A stretch of DNA of 22,452 bases from a virus. The translations under genes were made by a program, and so were the position numbers. The notes under the pieces are model-generated. The model searched no databases and was not told where the DNA came from. It worked only from the letters and a program-made list of their open reading frames with translations. Shown piece by piece: positions 14,899-21,081 of this stretch (positions within the stretch are counted from its first letter, which is position 1; each line of letters begins with the position of its first letter). Location: positions 1 through 22,452 of the IMG/VR virus record IMGVR_UViG_3300042475_005409; one strand, written 5' to 3'.

Positions 14899-15960
14899 TT
14901 AATGTTCGTTTACTGTTTGTGAAATTCTATAAAGATCTATACATTTATCAAGAATATCTTTTTTAGGCACGGGTGTATCTAAAAGATTTACAAATTCATG
15001 TAATGCCGTATCTATGTCAATACTAACTTCATTTAGTTCTGTAGCCGATAGCTGTACTGACTCAAAAATATTAAAATCTGTTCTTACATGCTTAGGTTTG
15101 TATTGATAAAATTTTGAAAGCATCAGACTAAGAACTTGCTCATTAACATTTCTGTCAACACAAAGACTTACAAAGTTATTGGATAACTCTTCTGAGATGT
15201 TCTCTAACGCAATTTTGCTATCTAAGAGATCTGATATTTTAATCTTTTTATGCTTTGGTGTTACGTTATTTTCAATAAGTTCTAAAGATAAATCATTAGT
15301 ATCGAGGATTGTAAATCCTTTAACTTGCTCTCTATCACCAAAGTCTAGTTCATGAGGTGAACCTAGATAAAGAATAGACTTACCGTTTGTATACTTTCTA
15401 TGATCTCTGCAATGAAAGTGCCCGGTAATAACAAGCTTGGTTTTGTCGAGCAAGGACTCACTTTCAATACCATGGTCGCACACCTTATGGGCATTCATCT
15501 TAAAGTTAAGAATCTCAAAATGCCCGATGACTACATCACAGGGTGGTATTTCTTCAACTGGTACCCCCCACGGACAGAAGCTAAAAACTTTACCGTTAAG
15601 ATTGACGGTTTTAAGCTCCTTAAAGACTTTTACATTTTTATAACCATCGAGAATAGAAATAGAGTTAATATCTGATTTGTCTTTGTAATAACAATCGTGA
15701 TTACCAGTAATAGTGAGAATGTTATAATTCTTTAGAATATCAAAGAATTGATAAGCACAATGAATAGTATTAACTCCAATTTCATGTCTATTATGAAAGA
15801 TATCACCGGCAATAATAATATCTTTTATACCACGTAATTTAAGCTCTTTATCAAACCATCTTGCGAAGTCTAAAGCGATATTATGCCAGGTTTGAGAGTT
15901 TTGATGAACCCCTAGATGTATATCTGATATACAGGCTACTTTGTTAGAACTAAAATGCAT
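14899..15960 (-). CDS. 47: gp47-like recombination nuclease (Mre11/SbcD family)
   Basis: A 353-residue calcineurin-like phosphoesterase, the nuclease partner of gp46. All metal-binding motifs are present: SDIHLG (12-17), AGDIFHNR (51-58), TGNHD (85-89), GHFE (146-149) and TGHFHCR (179-185). The length is close to T4 gp47 (339). The C-terminal part after 230 is diverged, as expected for the region that contacts gp46. The start ATG overlaps the gp55 stop by one base (TAATG), so translation is probably coupled. In T4 gene 46 follows closely; here the sugar cassette begins instead. Confidence 0.95.
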   Translation of the reverse strand: MHFSSNKVACISDIHLGVHQNSQTWHNIALDFARWFDKELKLRGIKDIIIAGDIFHNRHEIGVNTIHCAYQFFDILKNYNILTITGNHDCYYKDKSDINSISILDGYKNVKVFKELKTVNLNGKVFSFCPWGVPVEEIPPCDVVIGHFEILNFKMNAHKVCDHGIESESLLDKTKLVITGHFHCRDHRKYTNGKSILYLGSPHELDFGDREQVKGFTILDTNDLSLELIENNVTPKHKKIKISDLLDSKIALENISEELSNNFVSLCVDRNVNEQVLSLMLSKFYQYKPKHVRTDFNIFESVQLSATELNEVSIDIDTALHEFVNLLDTPVPKKDILDKCIDLYRISQTVNEH

Positions 15961-16523
15961 TACTGATTTTCAACTCGGAAAGAGTCATCGTACTCACTAT
16001 CAAACTTTGTATTCTTTTGAAAAGGTATTTGACCAGATTCTGTAAGAAGCGAGTAAACTTCTGTCTGATAGCGGTGAATTGTGTCGTGTTCTTTCTTTTC
16101 TTTCTTAATACGGTTTTGGAAAGCTCTGTAAGCGACTTTAGTAAAATATGAGAACGGATTATAGCCTGATTTGCATTTAAAACGTTTACGCGTCAAAGCT
16201 GTAATCATTTTAATAATTGCATCCCCAATCATTTCTTCTTTATAAGAATAGTTAATAAAATTGTTTGCATACCCAAGACGGGTCGCAATCTTTTGAATCA
16301 TATCAGCTAAATCAGAAGGAATATCCTTACCCCCTTCTTCGTAGTAACGAATAATGTGATTCTCCATTTCAATTGGATCAACGTAGTTAGGTTTAAGTTC
16401 CTCTTTTGTACGACGAACACGCTTCTTTTTGATTTTTGGTTCGGAATCCCACAAAGATGAAAAATCCTCTTCATTAGGGTCATTTTTAAAATCATCGTCT
16501 TTAATTTTTCTGCGTCTAGGCAT
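15960..16523 (-). CDS. 55: gp55-like late-transcription sigma factor
   Basis: A 187-residue protein, almost the size of T4 gp55 (185). It directs host RNA polymerase to late promoters, which in T4 have the sequence TATAAATA. SYKEEMIGDAIIKMI (about 92-106) and NPFSYFTKVAYRAFQNRIKK align with the SWKQEMIADGI and [20 protein letters not shown] segments of T4 gp55, the remnants of sigma region 2. The N-terminal 45 residues are very basic (MPRRRKIK, KIKKKRVRR) and not typical of T4 gp55. It has a promoter-like sequence in the 32-bp gap after uvsW. The repeated TTAAATAATA element on the plus strand is a candidate target. Confidence 0.9.
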   Translation of the reverse strand: MPRRRKIKDDDFKNDPNEEDFSSLWDSEPKIKKKRVRRTKEELKPNYVDPIEMENHIIRYYEEGGKDIPSDLADMIQKIATRLGYANNFINYSYKEEMIGDAIIKMITALTRKRFKCKSGYNPFSYFTKVAYRAFQNRIKKEKKEHDTIHRYQTEVYSLLTESGQIPFQKNTKFDSEYDDSFRVENQ

Positions 16524-16531
16524 AATATAAA

Positions 16532-16559
16532 AGTATATAACAACTTGTTAATAAATCAA
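16532..16559 (-). promoter_or_regulatory. Candidate promoter for the gp55 sigma gene
   Basis: On the minus strand, TTGATT (16559-16554), a 16-bp spacer and TATACT (16537-16532) form a host-type promoter that matches the sigma70 consensus at 4 of 6 and 5 of 6 positions. Eight bases separate it from the ATG of gp55. The -35 element overlaps the uvsW stop codon. It would allow gp55 to be made independently of uvsY and uvsW. Confidence 0.45.
16538..16550. promoter_or_regulatory. Perfect 13-bp palindrome, possible operator
   Basis: TAACAACTTGTTA is a perfect inverted repeat with one central base. It fills most of the spacer between the -35 and -10 elements of the candidate gp55 promoter. A dimeric repressor bound here would block polymerase. 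No repressor gene is visible in the window, so this is positional inference only. Confidence 0.35.
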
Positions 16560-18001
16560 CTCTCATGTAGTTCTGTAACTGAGTATGATATCTGTTCTCT
16601 ATCGTAGAGAGCTAAACGTTCAGTTACATGCTTATTACCGTAACGGAGATTATCCCAAATATCAAAAATTGTAGCGCGCTTTTTACTAGCATGTTTTCTT
16701 AAACTTCTCCCAATAGACTGAATAATTTTTATTCGAGCTTTTCCAATAGCAGCAAAAATAATATTATGAAGATTTTTAATATTAATACCAGTTGAAAAGA
16801 TCTTTGAAATAGCAATACAGGCGACATTATCTTGTTCTTCCATTAACTTACGGATCATTTCTCGTTCTTCGATCTCAATAGCACCATGAACAAAATGAAC
16901 TGCCTTATCAGTATTTTCTTGAAGTACTCTCAATAACTCTTCACCATGGGCAATACGATCTACCATTATGAGAGTATTTTTATCAGCTTTATTTACAAGC
17001 TTAGTTATGATGTCGTTCCTAAACTTGTTAGTTTGTAACCAGGTTATTTCTTCTTCATATCCTGCAGTTGGGTTATGCATAGATGGAACAGTAAATTGCG
17101 GGACGTTACTGTAGTTTAACTTTAAAGCAGCTACGTGAACCTGAGATATGTACTTCTGTTCTCTGAGGTCAGCAGACTGTTTAAAGTAAATTACTCTGCC
17201 TATCTTCCCGAATATGTTCCATTGGTCGATTTTATCGTCTGGCAAAGTTCCTGTAAGTCCGTAGCGAAATAATGCAGGAATTTGCTCCACCACTTTATTA
17301 ATTTTGTTTCCATAACGAATTTTGTGTACTTCATCTATAACAAGTAATTTTATATCTTTAAGCAAAGATAGGTCTTGTTTTTCAGAGAGTAAAATTTGTG
17401 CATTTGAAATTACTATCTTAGCATTCTTATTCGGTTCTGTTGAGCCAGTCCACTTAGTAATTTCATCTTCCGGGATTCCGTACTCAAGGAAGTCTGAGTA
17501 GGTTTGAGCAACGAGTTGAATGTCGGGTACAAGAATTAAAGTTTTACAATCATGCTGGGCTTGAATAGATTTAACCAACAAAGCAATTACAAGAGTCTTA
17601 CCTGCTGAAGTTGGTAATACTATTACACCTGACTTATTTTTAATAGCAGCCAGGACTGACTCTTCTTGATAGTCTCTCGGGTCAAGATTTAGCTTTACAA
17701 GCTCTTCTTTTAGAGTAGGTATAGCTATTATGTCTCTAAACTTATCAGTTAGTTCAATATTAAACTGTATGTCCTGAGTCTTTAAAAACTCAAGAATCGA
17801 AAATAGCAATCTCGGTTCAAATCTACCTTGAGGGGTTATAGCGTATTGTCTTGTCTGAGGCCTGTAACCAATAGCGTAACGGCGCTTGAAGACTTGTTGT
17901 TTATCTTCAACCGAAAAATGTTCTCGAATATTTGGAAGATAGTCTGAAACTATTATACCTTTTTTACGAGAAGTATCATAATCAAACGTTACATTTACCA
18001 T
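16556..18001 (-). CDS. uvsW: UvsW-like recombination helicase
   Basis: A 481-residue superfamily 2 helicase that in T4 remodels branched DNA and helps switch origin-dependent to recombination-dependent replication. Residues 1-100 form the N-terminal DNA-binding domain. RDYQ at 109-112 serves as Q-motif, PTSAGKT (130-136) as Walker A, IDEVHK (222-227) as motif II, TGT (250-252) as motif III, and QSIGRSLRK (428-436) as motif VI with arginine fingers. The length is near T4 UvsW (about 500). It lies five bases after the uvsY stop, and the same two genes are also close in T4. There is no Shine-Dalgarno sequence before the ATG. Confidence 0.93.
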   Translation of the reverse strand: MVNVTFDYDTSRKKGIIVSDYLPNIREHFSVEDKQQVFKRRYAIGYRPQTRQYAITPQGRFEPRLLFSILEFLKTQDIQFNIELTDKFRDIIAIPTLKEELVKLNLDPRDYQEESVLAAIKNKSGVIVLPTSAGKTLVIALLVKSIQAQHDCKTLILVPDIQLVAQTYSDFLEYGIPEDEITKWTGSTEPNKNAKIVISNAQILLSEKQDLSLLKDIKLLVIDEVHKIRYGNKINKVVEQIPALFRYGLTGTLPDDKIDQWNIFGKIGRVIYFKQSADLREQKYISQVHVAALKLNYSNVPQFTVPSMHNPTAGYEEEITWLQTNKFRNDIITKLVNKADKNTLIMVDRIAHGEELLRVLQENTDKAVHFVHGAIEIEEREMIRKLMEEQDNVACIAISKIFSTGINIKNLHNIIFAAIGKARIKIIQSIGRSLRKHASKKRATIFDIWDNLRYGNKHVTERLALYDREQISYSVTELHES

Positions 18002-18006
18002 TAAAC

Positions 18007-18426
18007 TTATGTGGTTTCCATGCGGACTATTTCAATAAGGTTTCGAATATCAAATCCAATTGACCTAAAATTAGTTTCAATTTTTTCGAGGTATTCTATT
18101 ACTAAACTATGCTCAGCTATTTGATCATCGATTTTTATAATTACGGGATGATTTTGTTGAGCTTGTTCTAAAGTTTTAGGATTAAGACCGACAGGTGATT
18201 CATGCTCGAGCTTATCGGCAATTTTTTTCTGAGCTTCTTTTCTGAGCTTTTTAAGTTTTAAAATTTCTTGTTTGTGGTACATGAGACGACCGACCCAGTA
18301 GTGACGCGTTGCCGGCAAGTCCATTTGAACCTGCTTCATATTAAACTCATCTACAGTAACGTATTTTTTGATCTCTTCGTTATATTTTTCTATTAACGAA
18401 ATAACTGACTGTTCTTGGTCTTCCAT
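18007..18426 (-). CDS. uvsY: UvsY-like recombination mediator
   Basis: A 139-residue helical protein, nearly the size of T4 UvsY (137), which loads the UvsX recombinase onto single-stranded DNA coated by gp32. The segment HYWVGRLMYHKQEILKLKKL, then RKEAQKKIADK, parallels the T4 stretch with LYSKWLNKH and RIEAQKKVAL. GFDIRNLIEIVRMET at the C-terminus parallels GFAIKHIQDMRAFEA. Identity is modest, but size, motif order and position before uvsW agree. It is the first gene of the minus-strand block and the only gene here with a Shine-Dalgarno-like AAGG ahead of its start. Confidence 0.85.
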   Translation of the reverse strand: MEDQEQSVISLIEKYNEEIKKYVTVDEFNMKQVQMDLPATRHYWVGRLMYHKQEILKLKKLRKEAQKKIADKLEHESPVGLNPKTLEQAQQNHPVIIKIDDQIAEHSLVIEYLEKIETNFRSIGFDIRNLIEIVRMETT

Positions 18427-18440
18427 AATTAGTACCTTTT

Positions 18441-18468
18441 ATAATAGCTTCTTTTAGGTAAGAAACAA
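18441..18468 (-). promoter_or_regulatory. Candidate promoter for the uvsY-to-gp46 transcription unit
   Basis: On the minus strand, TTGTTT (18468-18463), 16 bp, then TATTAT (18446-18441), followed by AAAAGG and the uvsY ATG. The -10 is a 5 of 6 match, the -35 only 3 of 6. Weak -35 elements are expected if an activator helps, as with T4 middle promoters, but I see no MotA-box-like sequence with confidence. Confidence 0.4.
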
Positions 18469-18469
18469 C

Positions 18470-18479
18470 TTAAATAATA
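18470..18479 (+). promoter_or_regulatory. TTAAATAATA element, candidate late promoter, copy 1
   Basis: This exact 10-mer lies four bases before the start of the 46-residue gene at 18484. The core TTAAATA resembles the T4 late -10 element TATAAATA. It sits back to back with the uvsY promoter in a 57-bp divergent region. Three more exact copies precede plus-strand genes further on. Confidence 0.5.
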
Positions 18480-18483
18480 AATA

Positions 18484-18624
18484 ATGCAATCATTTAAACA
18501 ATTTTTAGCTGAAAAAGAAGAAAAGCGTAGATTAGATCCTAAATGTTGGAAGGGTTATCGCAAACAAGGTACTAAGCTTAAAGACGGTACTAGAGTAAAT
18601 AAGTGTGTTAAAGTAAACAAATGA
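18484..18624 (+). CDS. Small basic protein with T4-type capsid-targeting peptide
   Basis: A 46-residue protein. The first ten residues, MQSFKQFLAE, closely follow the T4 capsid-targeting sequence MKTYQEFIAE of the internal proteins, which the gp21 protease removes after the Glu. The rest is Lys/Arg-rich (about a third of residues) with DPKCWKGYRKQGTK and a second Cys at 41. I recall similar small proteins in marine T4-like phages but know no function. A basic peptide carried in the head with the DNA would fit. It overlaps the next gene by ATGA and has a candidate late promoter four bases upstream. Confidence 0.75.
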   Translation: MQSFKQFLAEKEEKRRLDPKCWKGYRKQGTKLKDGTRVNKCVKVNK

Positions 18625-18842
18625 TTAATTTAGAACAAATAGTTTTAGACGTTTTGAATGAAGAAAATGTAACAGGAGGGGCTGCATCAGCTTTTGGTTC
18701 AGGGGTTCAGTCTACAGCTACTCAATTTTCAGGGGATAACTATGCTCCTGGAGATGCGCGTATTCCTAAAAGTATATTTGGTGGTATAGTTACTCGTAGA
18801 GGATTAATTAAAGGCAAGAAAAAGCGTAAAAAGAAACGCTGA
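18621..18842 (+). CDS. Small phage protein with Gly-rich centre and basic tail
   Basis: A 73-residue protein starting MINLEQIVLDVLNEE. The N-terminal helix ends in VLNEE, which contains an LxE pattern like a T4 prohead protease site. A Gly/Ser/Ala-rich centre (GGAASAFGSGVQ) and GDNYAPGDARIPKS follow, and it ends in a run of ten mostly Lys/Arg residues, KGKKKRKKKR. The tail suggests contact with DNA or RNA. Function unknown. It overlaps the preceding 46-residue gene (ATGA), so the two are likely made together. Confidence 0.7.
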   Translation: MINLEQIVLDVLNEENVTGGAASAFGSGVQSTATQFSGDNYAPGDARIPKSIFGGIVTRRGLIKGKKKRKKKR

Positions 18843-18852
18843 TTCTGCTTTT

Positions 18853-19266
18853 ATGGATACAGGTCATTGGCTTATTAACGAGAATGTTAGCGTACATGAA
18901 GACATGTTTGGCTTCATTTATGAAATAACTAATAAGGTTAGTGGTAAGAAATATATTGGTAAGAAGCAATGTATCCATAAAATTAAACGTAAACCACTCA
19001 AGGGCAAGACACGTAATAGAATTGATCATAAAGAATCAGATTGGAAGACCTATACTTCATCATCTAACGAATTAAACGAAGATATTCAAAAGCATGGTAA
19101 AGAAAACTTCGAATTTCGTATCTTGAAGGTTTGTGGTTCTAAATGGGAGTTAGCTTGGGAAGAAGCTAAAGAACAAATAAGCAAAGACGTTTTGCGAAGA
19201 GATGATTATTATAATGGTATTCTGAACCTTAGAATCGGGACTCCTCCTAAGAGTCTCCTTAAATAA
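18853..19266 (+). CDS. GIY-YIG endonuclease-like protein (SegE-like)
   Basis: A 137-residue protein. FIYEITNKVSGKKYIG (21-36) is the FIY-x10-YIG signature of GIY-YIG nucleases. The rest fits the SegE-like group found in T4-type phages, with a basic loop (IKRKPLKGKTRNR) after the motif, WKTYTSSS, and WEEAKEQI carrying the likely catalytic Glu. It may be a free-standing homing enzyme or a domesticated nuclease. There is no intron or broken gene nearby to show recent homing. It begins 10 bp after the previous stop. An internal Met at 18904 directly before the catalytic motif is an alternative start. Confidence 0.75.
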   Translation: MDTGHWLINENVSVHEDMFGFIYEITNKVSGKKYIGKKQCIHKIKRKPLKGKTRNRIDHKESDWKTYTSSSNELNEDIQKHGKENFEFRILKVCGSKWELAWEEAKEQISKDVLRRDDYYNGILNLRIGTPPKSLLK

Positions 19267-19268
19267 TA
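19259..19268 (+). promoter_or_regulatory. TTAAATAATA element, candidate late promoter, copy 2
   Basis: The exact 10-mer spans the final Lys and stop codons of the GIY-YIG gene and lies four bases before the ATG at 19273, the same spacing as copy 1. Confidence 0.45.
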
Positions 19269-19272
19269 CATA

Positions 19273-19887
19273 ATGGAATTGATTGACGAAAAGAAAGTAT
19301 CTGCTTTTAAACCAGTTTCGAGATGTTTATATTGTAATTCTACATCTTACGGCAAAGGTTGTAGGTTTGCGCCTAAAGGGGTACATTTTCATCCTTCAGA
19401 CCCTAAAAAATGTTCGTATTGCGGGTCACCATCTTTTGGTAAAGGGTGTAAGTTAAATCCGTTTTCAGATATTCACCTTCATGGTATTGATTATAACAAA
19501 ATGTTTAACGAATCTTTAAGAAATAAATTTTTAACTCAACAGCTTAATAAATCCTTTACAGACTTCGAGGCTTACAAACTTGGTATTATAAACGAAAAAG
19601 GAGATAAGATAAAAGAGCCAATAACCGAGCAAGAGAGAGCTGCCTATTCACCAGAAACAAAAACAATTCTTAAGATTAAAAAATATCTTGGTTCAAAATT
19701 AGATCTTATAAATCAGACAGCAATCTTAGAAAACGCTTCTAATATTGAGTACAATAAAGAGAATCATAAAACGTTTTTAGAGTATGAGCAAAAAATTAAT
19801 AATATTTTTGCCCAACTTCATGAAACAGCTGATAATGCTATTAAAGATGGCTTGACCCTAGAGCAAGTTCAGGCATTATTACAATAA
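19273..19887 (+). CDS. Protein with two tandem Cys/His zinc-binding modules
   Basis: A 204-residue protein. Two copies of one module follow each other: C18-x2-C21-x8-C30-x7-HxH40 and C47-x2-C50-x8-C59-x8-HxH70, each with the sequence G-K-G-C in the middle. Together they should bind two zinc ions. The remainder is helical and charged, with AAYSPETKTILKIKKYLG and a C-terminal ALLQ helix, and has no motif I recognise. It may be a DNA- or protein-binding adaptor. It overlaps the next gene by one base (TAATG). Function unknown; the zinc sites are inferred from spacing. Confidence 0.75.
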   Translation: MELIDEKKVSAFKPVSRCLYCNSTSYGKGCRFAPKGVHFHPSDPKKCSYCGSPSFGKGCKLNPFSDIHLHGIDYNKMFNESLRNKFLTQQLNKSFTDFEAYKLGIINEKGDKIKEPITEQERAAYSPETKTILKIKKYLGSKLDLINQTAILENASNIEYNKENHKTFLEYEQKINNIFAQLHETADNAIKDGLTLEQVQALLQ

Positions 19888-20378
19888 TGCATTTCAAAGA
19901 GTATCCCAAGTCCCGGGTTTGCGGCATAGACTTCTATCCTTACTTCGTAGAGGCTCTCAAAGAGTCTTACGGGTTCTGTAAAAAATATAAGATCCCTTAT
20001 TCATTTAAATCTAAGGACATTCAAAAGTTCTTTTATCATTATTGTTTAGAAAAGCTTTGTTATGGGTATCAAAAATGTGACTCCAAGTATCCAAAAGCTC
20101 TTGTTGTATATCCTTTACCAAAAGATGTTGGATTTACTGATAAGCATTTTGAAAAAGTATTAAAAGTATTGCCTGTACCCTGGGTCAAAGTTCGTCAATT
20201 TGATTCACCGGACACTGAATACGCAGTACAAAGAGTTTTATCTAACGGTAAACTTATAAGCTCGAAGTTAGAAAAGTTTTTGAATAAGAATTCTCTTATT
20301 AACTTCCAGAAAAAAAATAAAAAAATAAAAACTTTTTCCATGGGTACAGTTGATTTAGCTAACGGCACCCCTAATTAA
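19887..20378 (+). CDS. Phage protein of unknown function
   Basis: A 163-residue protein starting MHFKEYPKSRVCGIDFYPYF. It is rich in Tyr, Phe and Lys, with FFYHYCLEKLCYGYQKC and KVLPVPWVKVRQFDSPDTEY as the most distinctive segments, and a basic Lys/Asn tail near 145. There is no signal peptide or membrane segment. I do not recognise a family. Its start overlaps the preceding stop by one base, so it belongs to the same unit as the zinc-binding protein. A 67-bp gap with a hairpin follows. Confidence 0.65.
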   Translation: MHFKEYPKSRVCGIDFYPYFVEALKESYGFCKKYKIPYSFKSKDIQKFFYHYCLEKLCYGYQKCDSKYPKALVVYPLPKDVGFTDKHFEKVLKVLPVPWVKVRQFDSPDTEYAVQRVLSNGKLISSKLEKFLNKNSLINFQKKNKKIKTFSMGTVDLANGTPN

Positions 20379-20396
20379 TGTAAAGAATTGTAAGCC

Positions 20397-20415
20397 CTTC
20401 GCCAAATAGGCGGAG
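20397..20415 (+). other. GC-rich hairpin in the 20379-20445 gap
   Basis: CTTCGCC, loop AAATA, GGCGGAG: a 7-bp stem with one G-T pair, unusually GC-rich for this DNA. No T-run follows, so a simple intrinsic terminator is unlikely. It may protect the end of the upstream transcript or be processed. It lies 18 bp before a TTAAATAATA element. Confidence 0.45.
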
Positions 20416-20432
20416 AAAATTACTGTTCCTGA

Positions 20433-20442
20433 TTAAATAATA
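20433..20442 (+). promoter_or_regulatory. TTAAATAATA element, candidate late promoter, copy 3
   Basis: The exact 10-mer lies in a non-coding gap three bases before the ATG at 20446, so its conservation cannot be due to coding. Confidence 0.5.
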
Positions 20443-20445
20443 TAT

Positions 20446-20703
20446 ATGAGTAAATTTGATGCCATTTATAAAAGAATAGAAGAAGCCTTACCGATAACAT
20501 CACAACAGCAAGCAACCGCTGCTGGTGTTCCACCTAAACCTGTCGCTGGTCAACCGCAGCAGCCTGCCGTTGATCCTAAAATTGTACAAGAACTAATTGC
20601 TGCTAAGACAGAACAACAAGTTCAAATGGCATTGCAAAAAATGCAAGCCGCTCAACAAGCTCAGCAACAAAAACCCGGTACACCAACACAACCTGCTGCG
20701 TAA
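20446..20703 (+). CDS. Small Gln/Ala/Pro-rich protein
   Basis: An 85-residue protein. The N-terminal helix MSKFDAIYKRIEEALP ends in IEE-A, which fits the T4 prohead protease pattern (L/I-x-E, then A). The rest is low complexity: Gln, Ala and Pro make up about half, with PQQPAV, KMQAAQQAQQQK and TPTQPAA. Such composition suggests a flexible or scaffold-like protein. It abuts the next gene with no gap. Function unknown. Confidence 0.62.
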   Translation: MSKFDAIYKRIEEALPITSQQQATAAGVPPKPVAGQPQQPAVDPKIVQELIAAKTEQQVQMALQKMQAAQQAQQQKPGTPTQPAA

Positions 20704-21072
20704 ATGGATAAGGTTATTGTTAACCTTATAAAAATTCAAAACCAGTTAAGAATTCTTCACTGGCAAACACTTTCTTATGCTGCCCATAAAGCTTTAGGTA
20801 ATGCTTATGGCGATTTAGATGATTTAATTGATAGTCTTGTTGAAATACATCAAGGCAAATACGGAAGACTTAAATTTGAAACTCCAATCGATTTTGGCTT
20901 AGTTAATCAAGATGAAATTGATTTAGAAGACGTCCTTATTCAACTAAATGACTATTTGACCGGTTCATTTAACGAAATGCATGACCCGATTAAGGATACA
21001 GATTGTCTTAACGTTAGAGACGAAATCTTAGCTGTTATTAATAAACTACGCTATCTCTTAACGCTTAAATAA
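20704..21072 (+). CDS. Small helical phage protein with Dps-like residues (DUF5856-like)
   Basis: A 122-residue, all-helical protein. The first 50 residues resemble the start of Dps/ferritin-like proteins: LRILHWQT, then His28, Asp43 and Glu47. The spacing His28-x14-Asp43-x3-Glu47 is the same as His63, Asp78 and Glu82 of E. coli Dps; LHW lies three residues closer than in Dps. I associate it with DUF5856 of T4-like phages, from memory. It is shorter than Dps (about 165), so a full dodecamer cage is doubtful. It may be a four-helix structural protein that kept the motif by descent. It sits between the Gln-rich gene and the KxDG protein. Confidence 0.65.
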   Translation: MDKVIVNLIKIQNQLRILHWQTLSYAAHKALGNAYGDLDDLIDSLVEIHQGKYGRLKFETPIDFGLVNQDEIDLEDVLIQLNDYLTGSFNEMHDPIKDTDCLNVRDEILAVINKLRYLLTLK

Positions 21073-21074
21073 TA
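21065..21074 (+). promoter_or_regulatory. TTAAATAATA element, candidate late promoter, copy 4
   Basis: The exact 10-mer spans the last Leu-Lys-stop codons of the helical protein and lies seven bases before the ATG at 21082. Confidence 0.42.
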
Positions 21075-21081
21075 AAGCGTT

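Noticed and set aside
15400-15675. Plus-strand frames of 68-91 codons opposite gp47
   Set aside because: They lie over the gp47 metal-binding motifs on the other strand, which are certainly coding.
20397-20415. Hairpin as an intrinsic terminator
   Set aside because: No T-run follows the stem on the plus strand, so I list it only as a hairpin.
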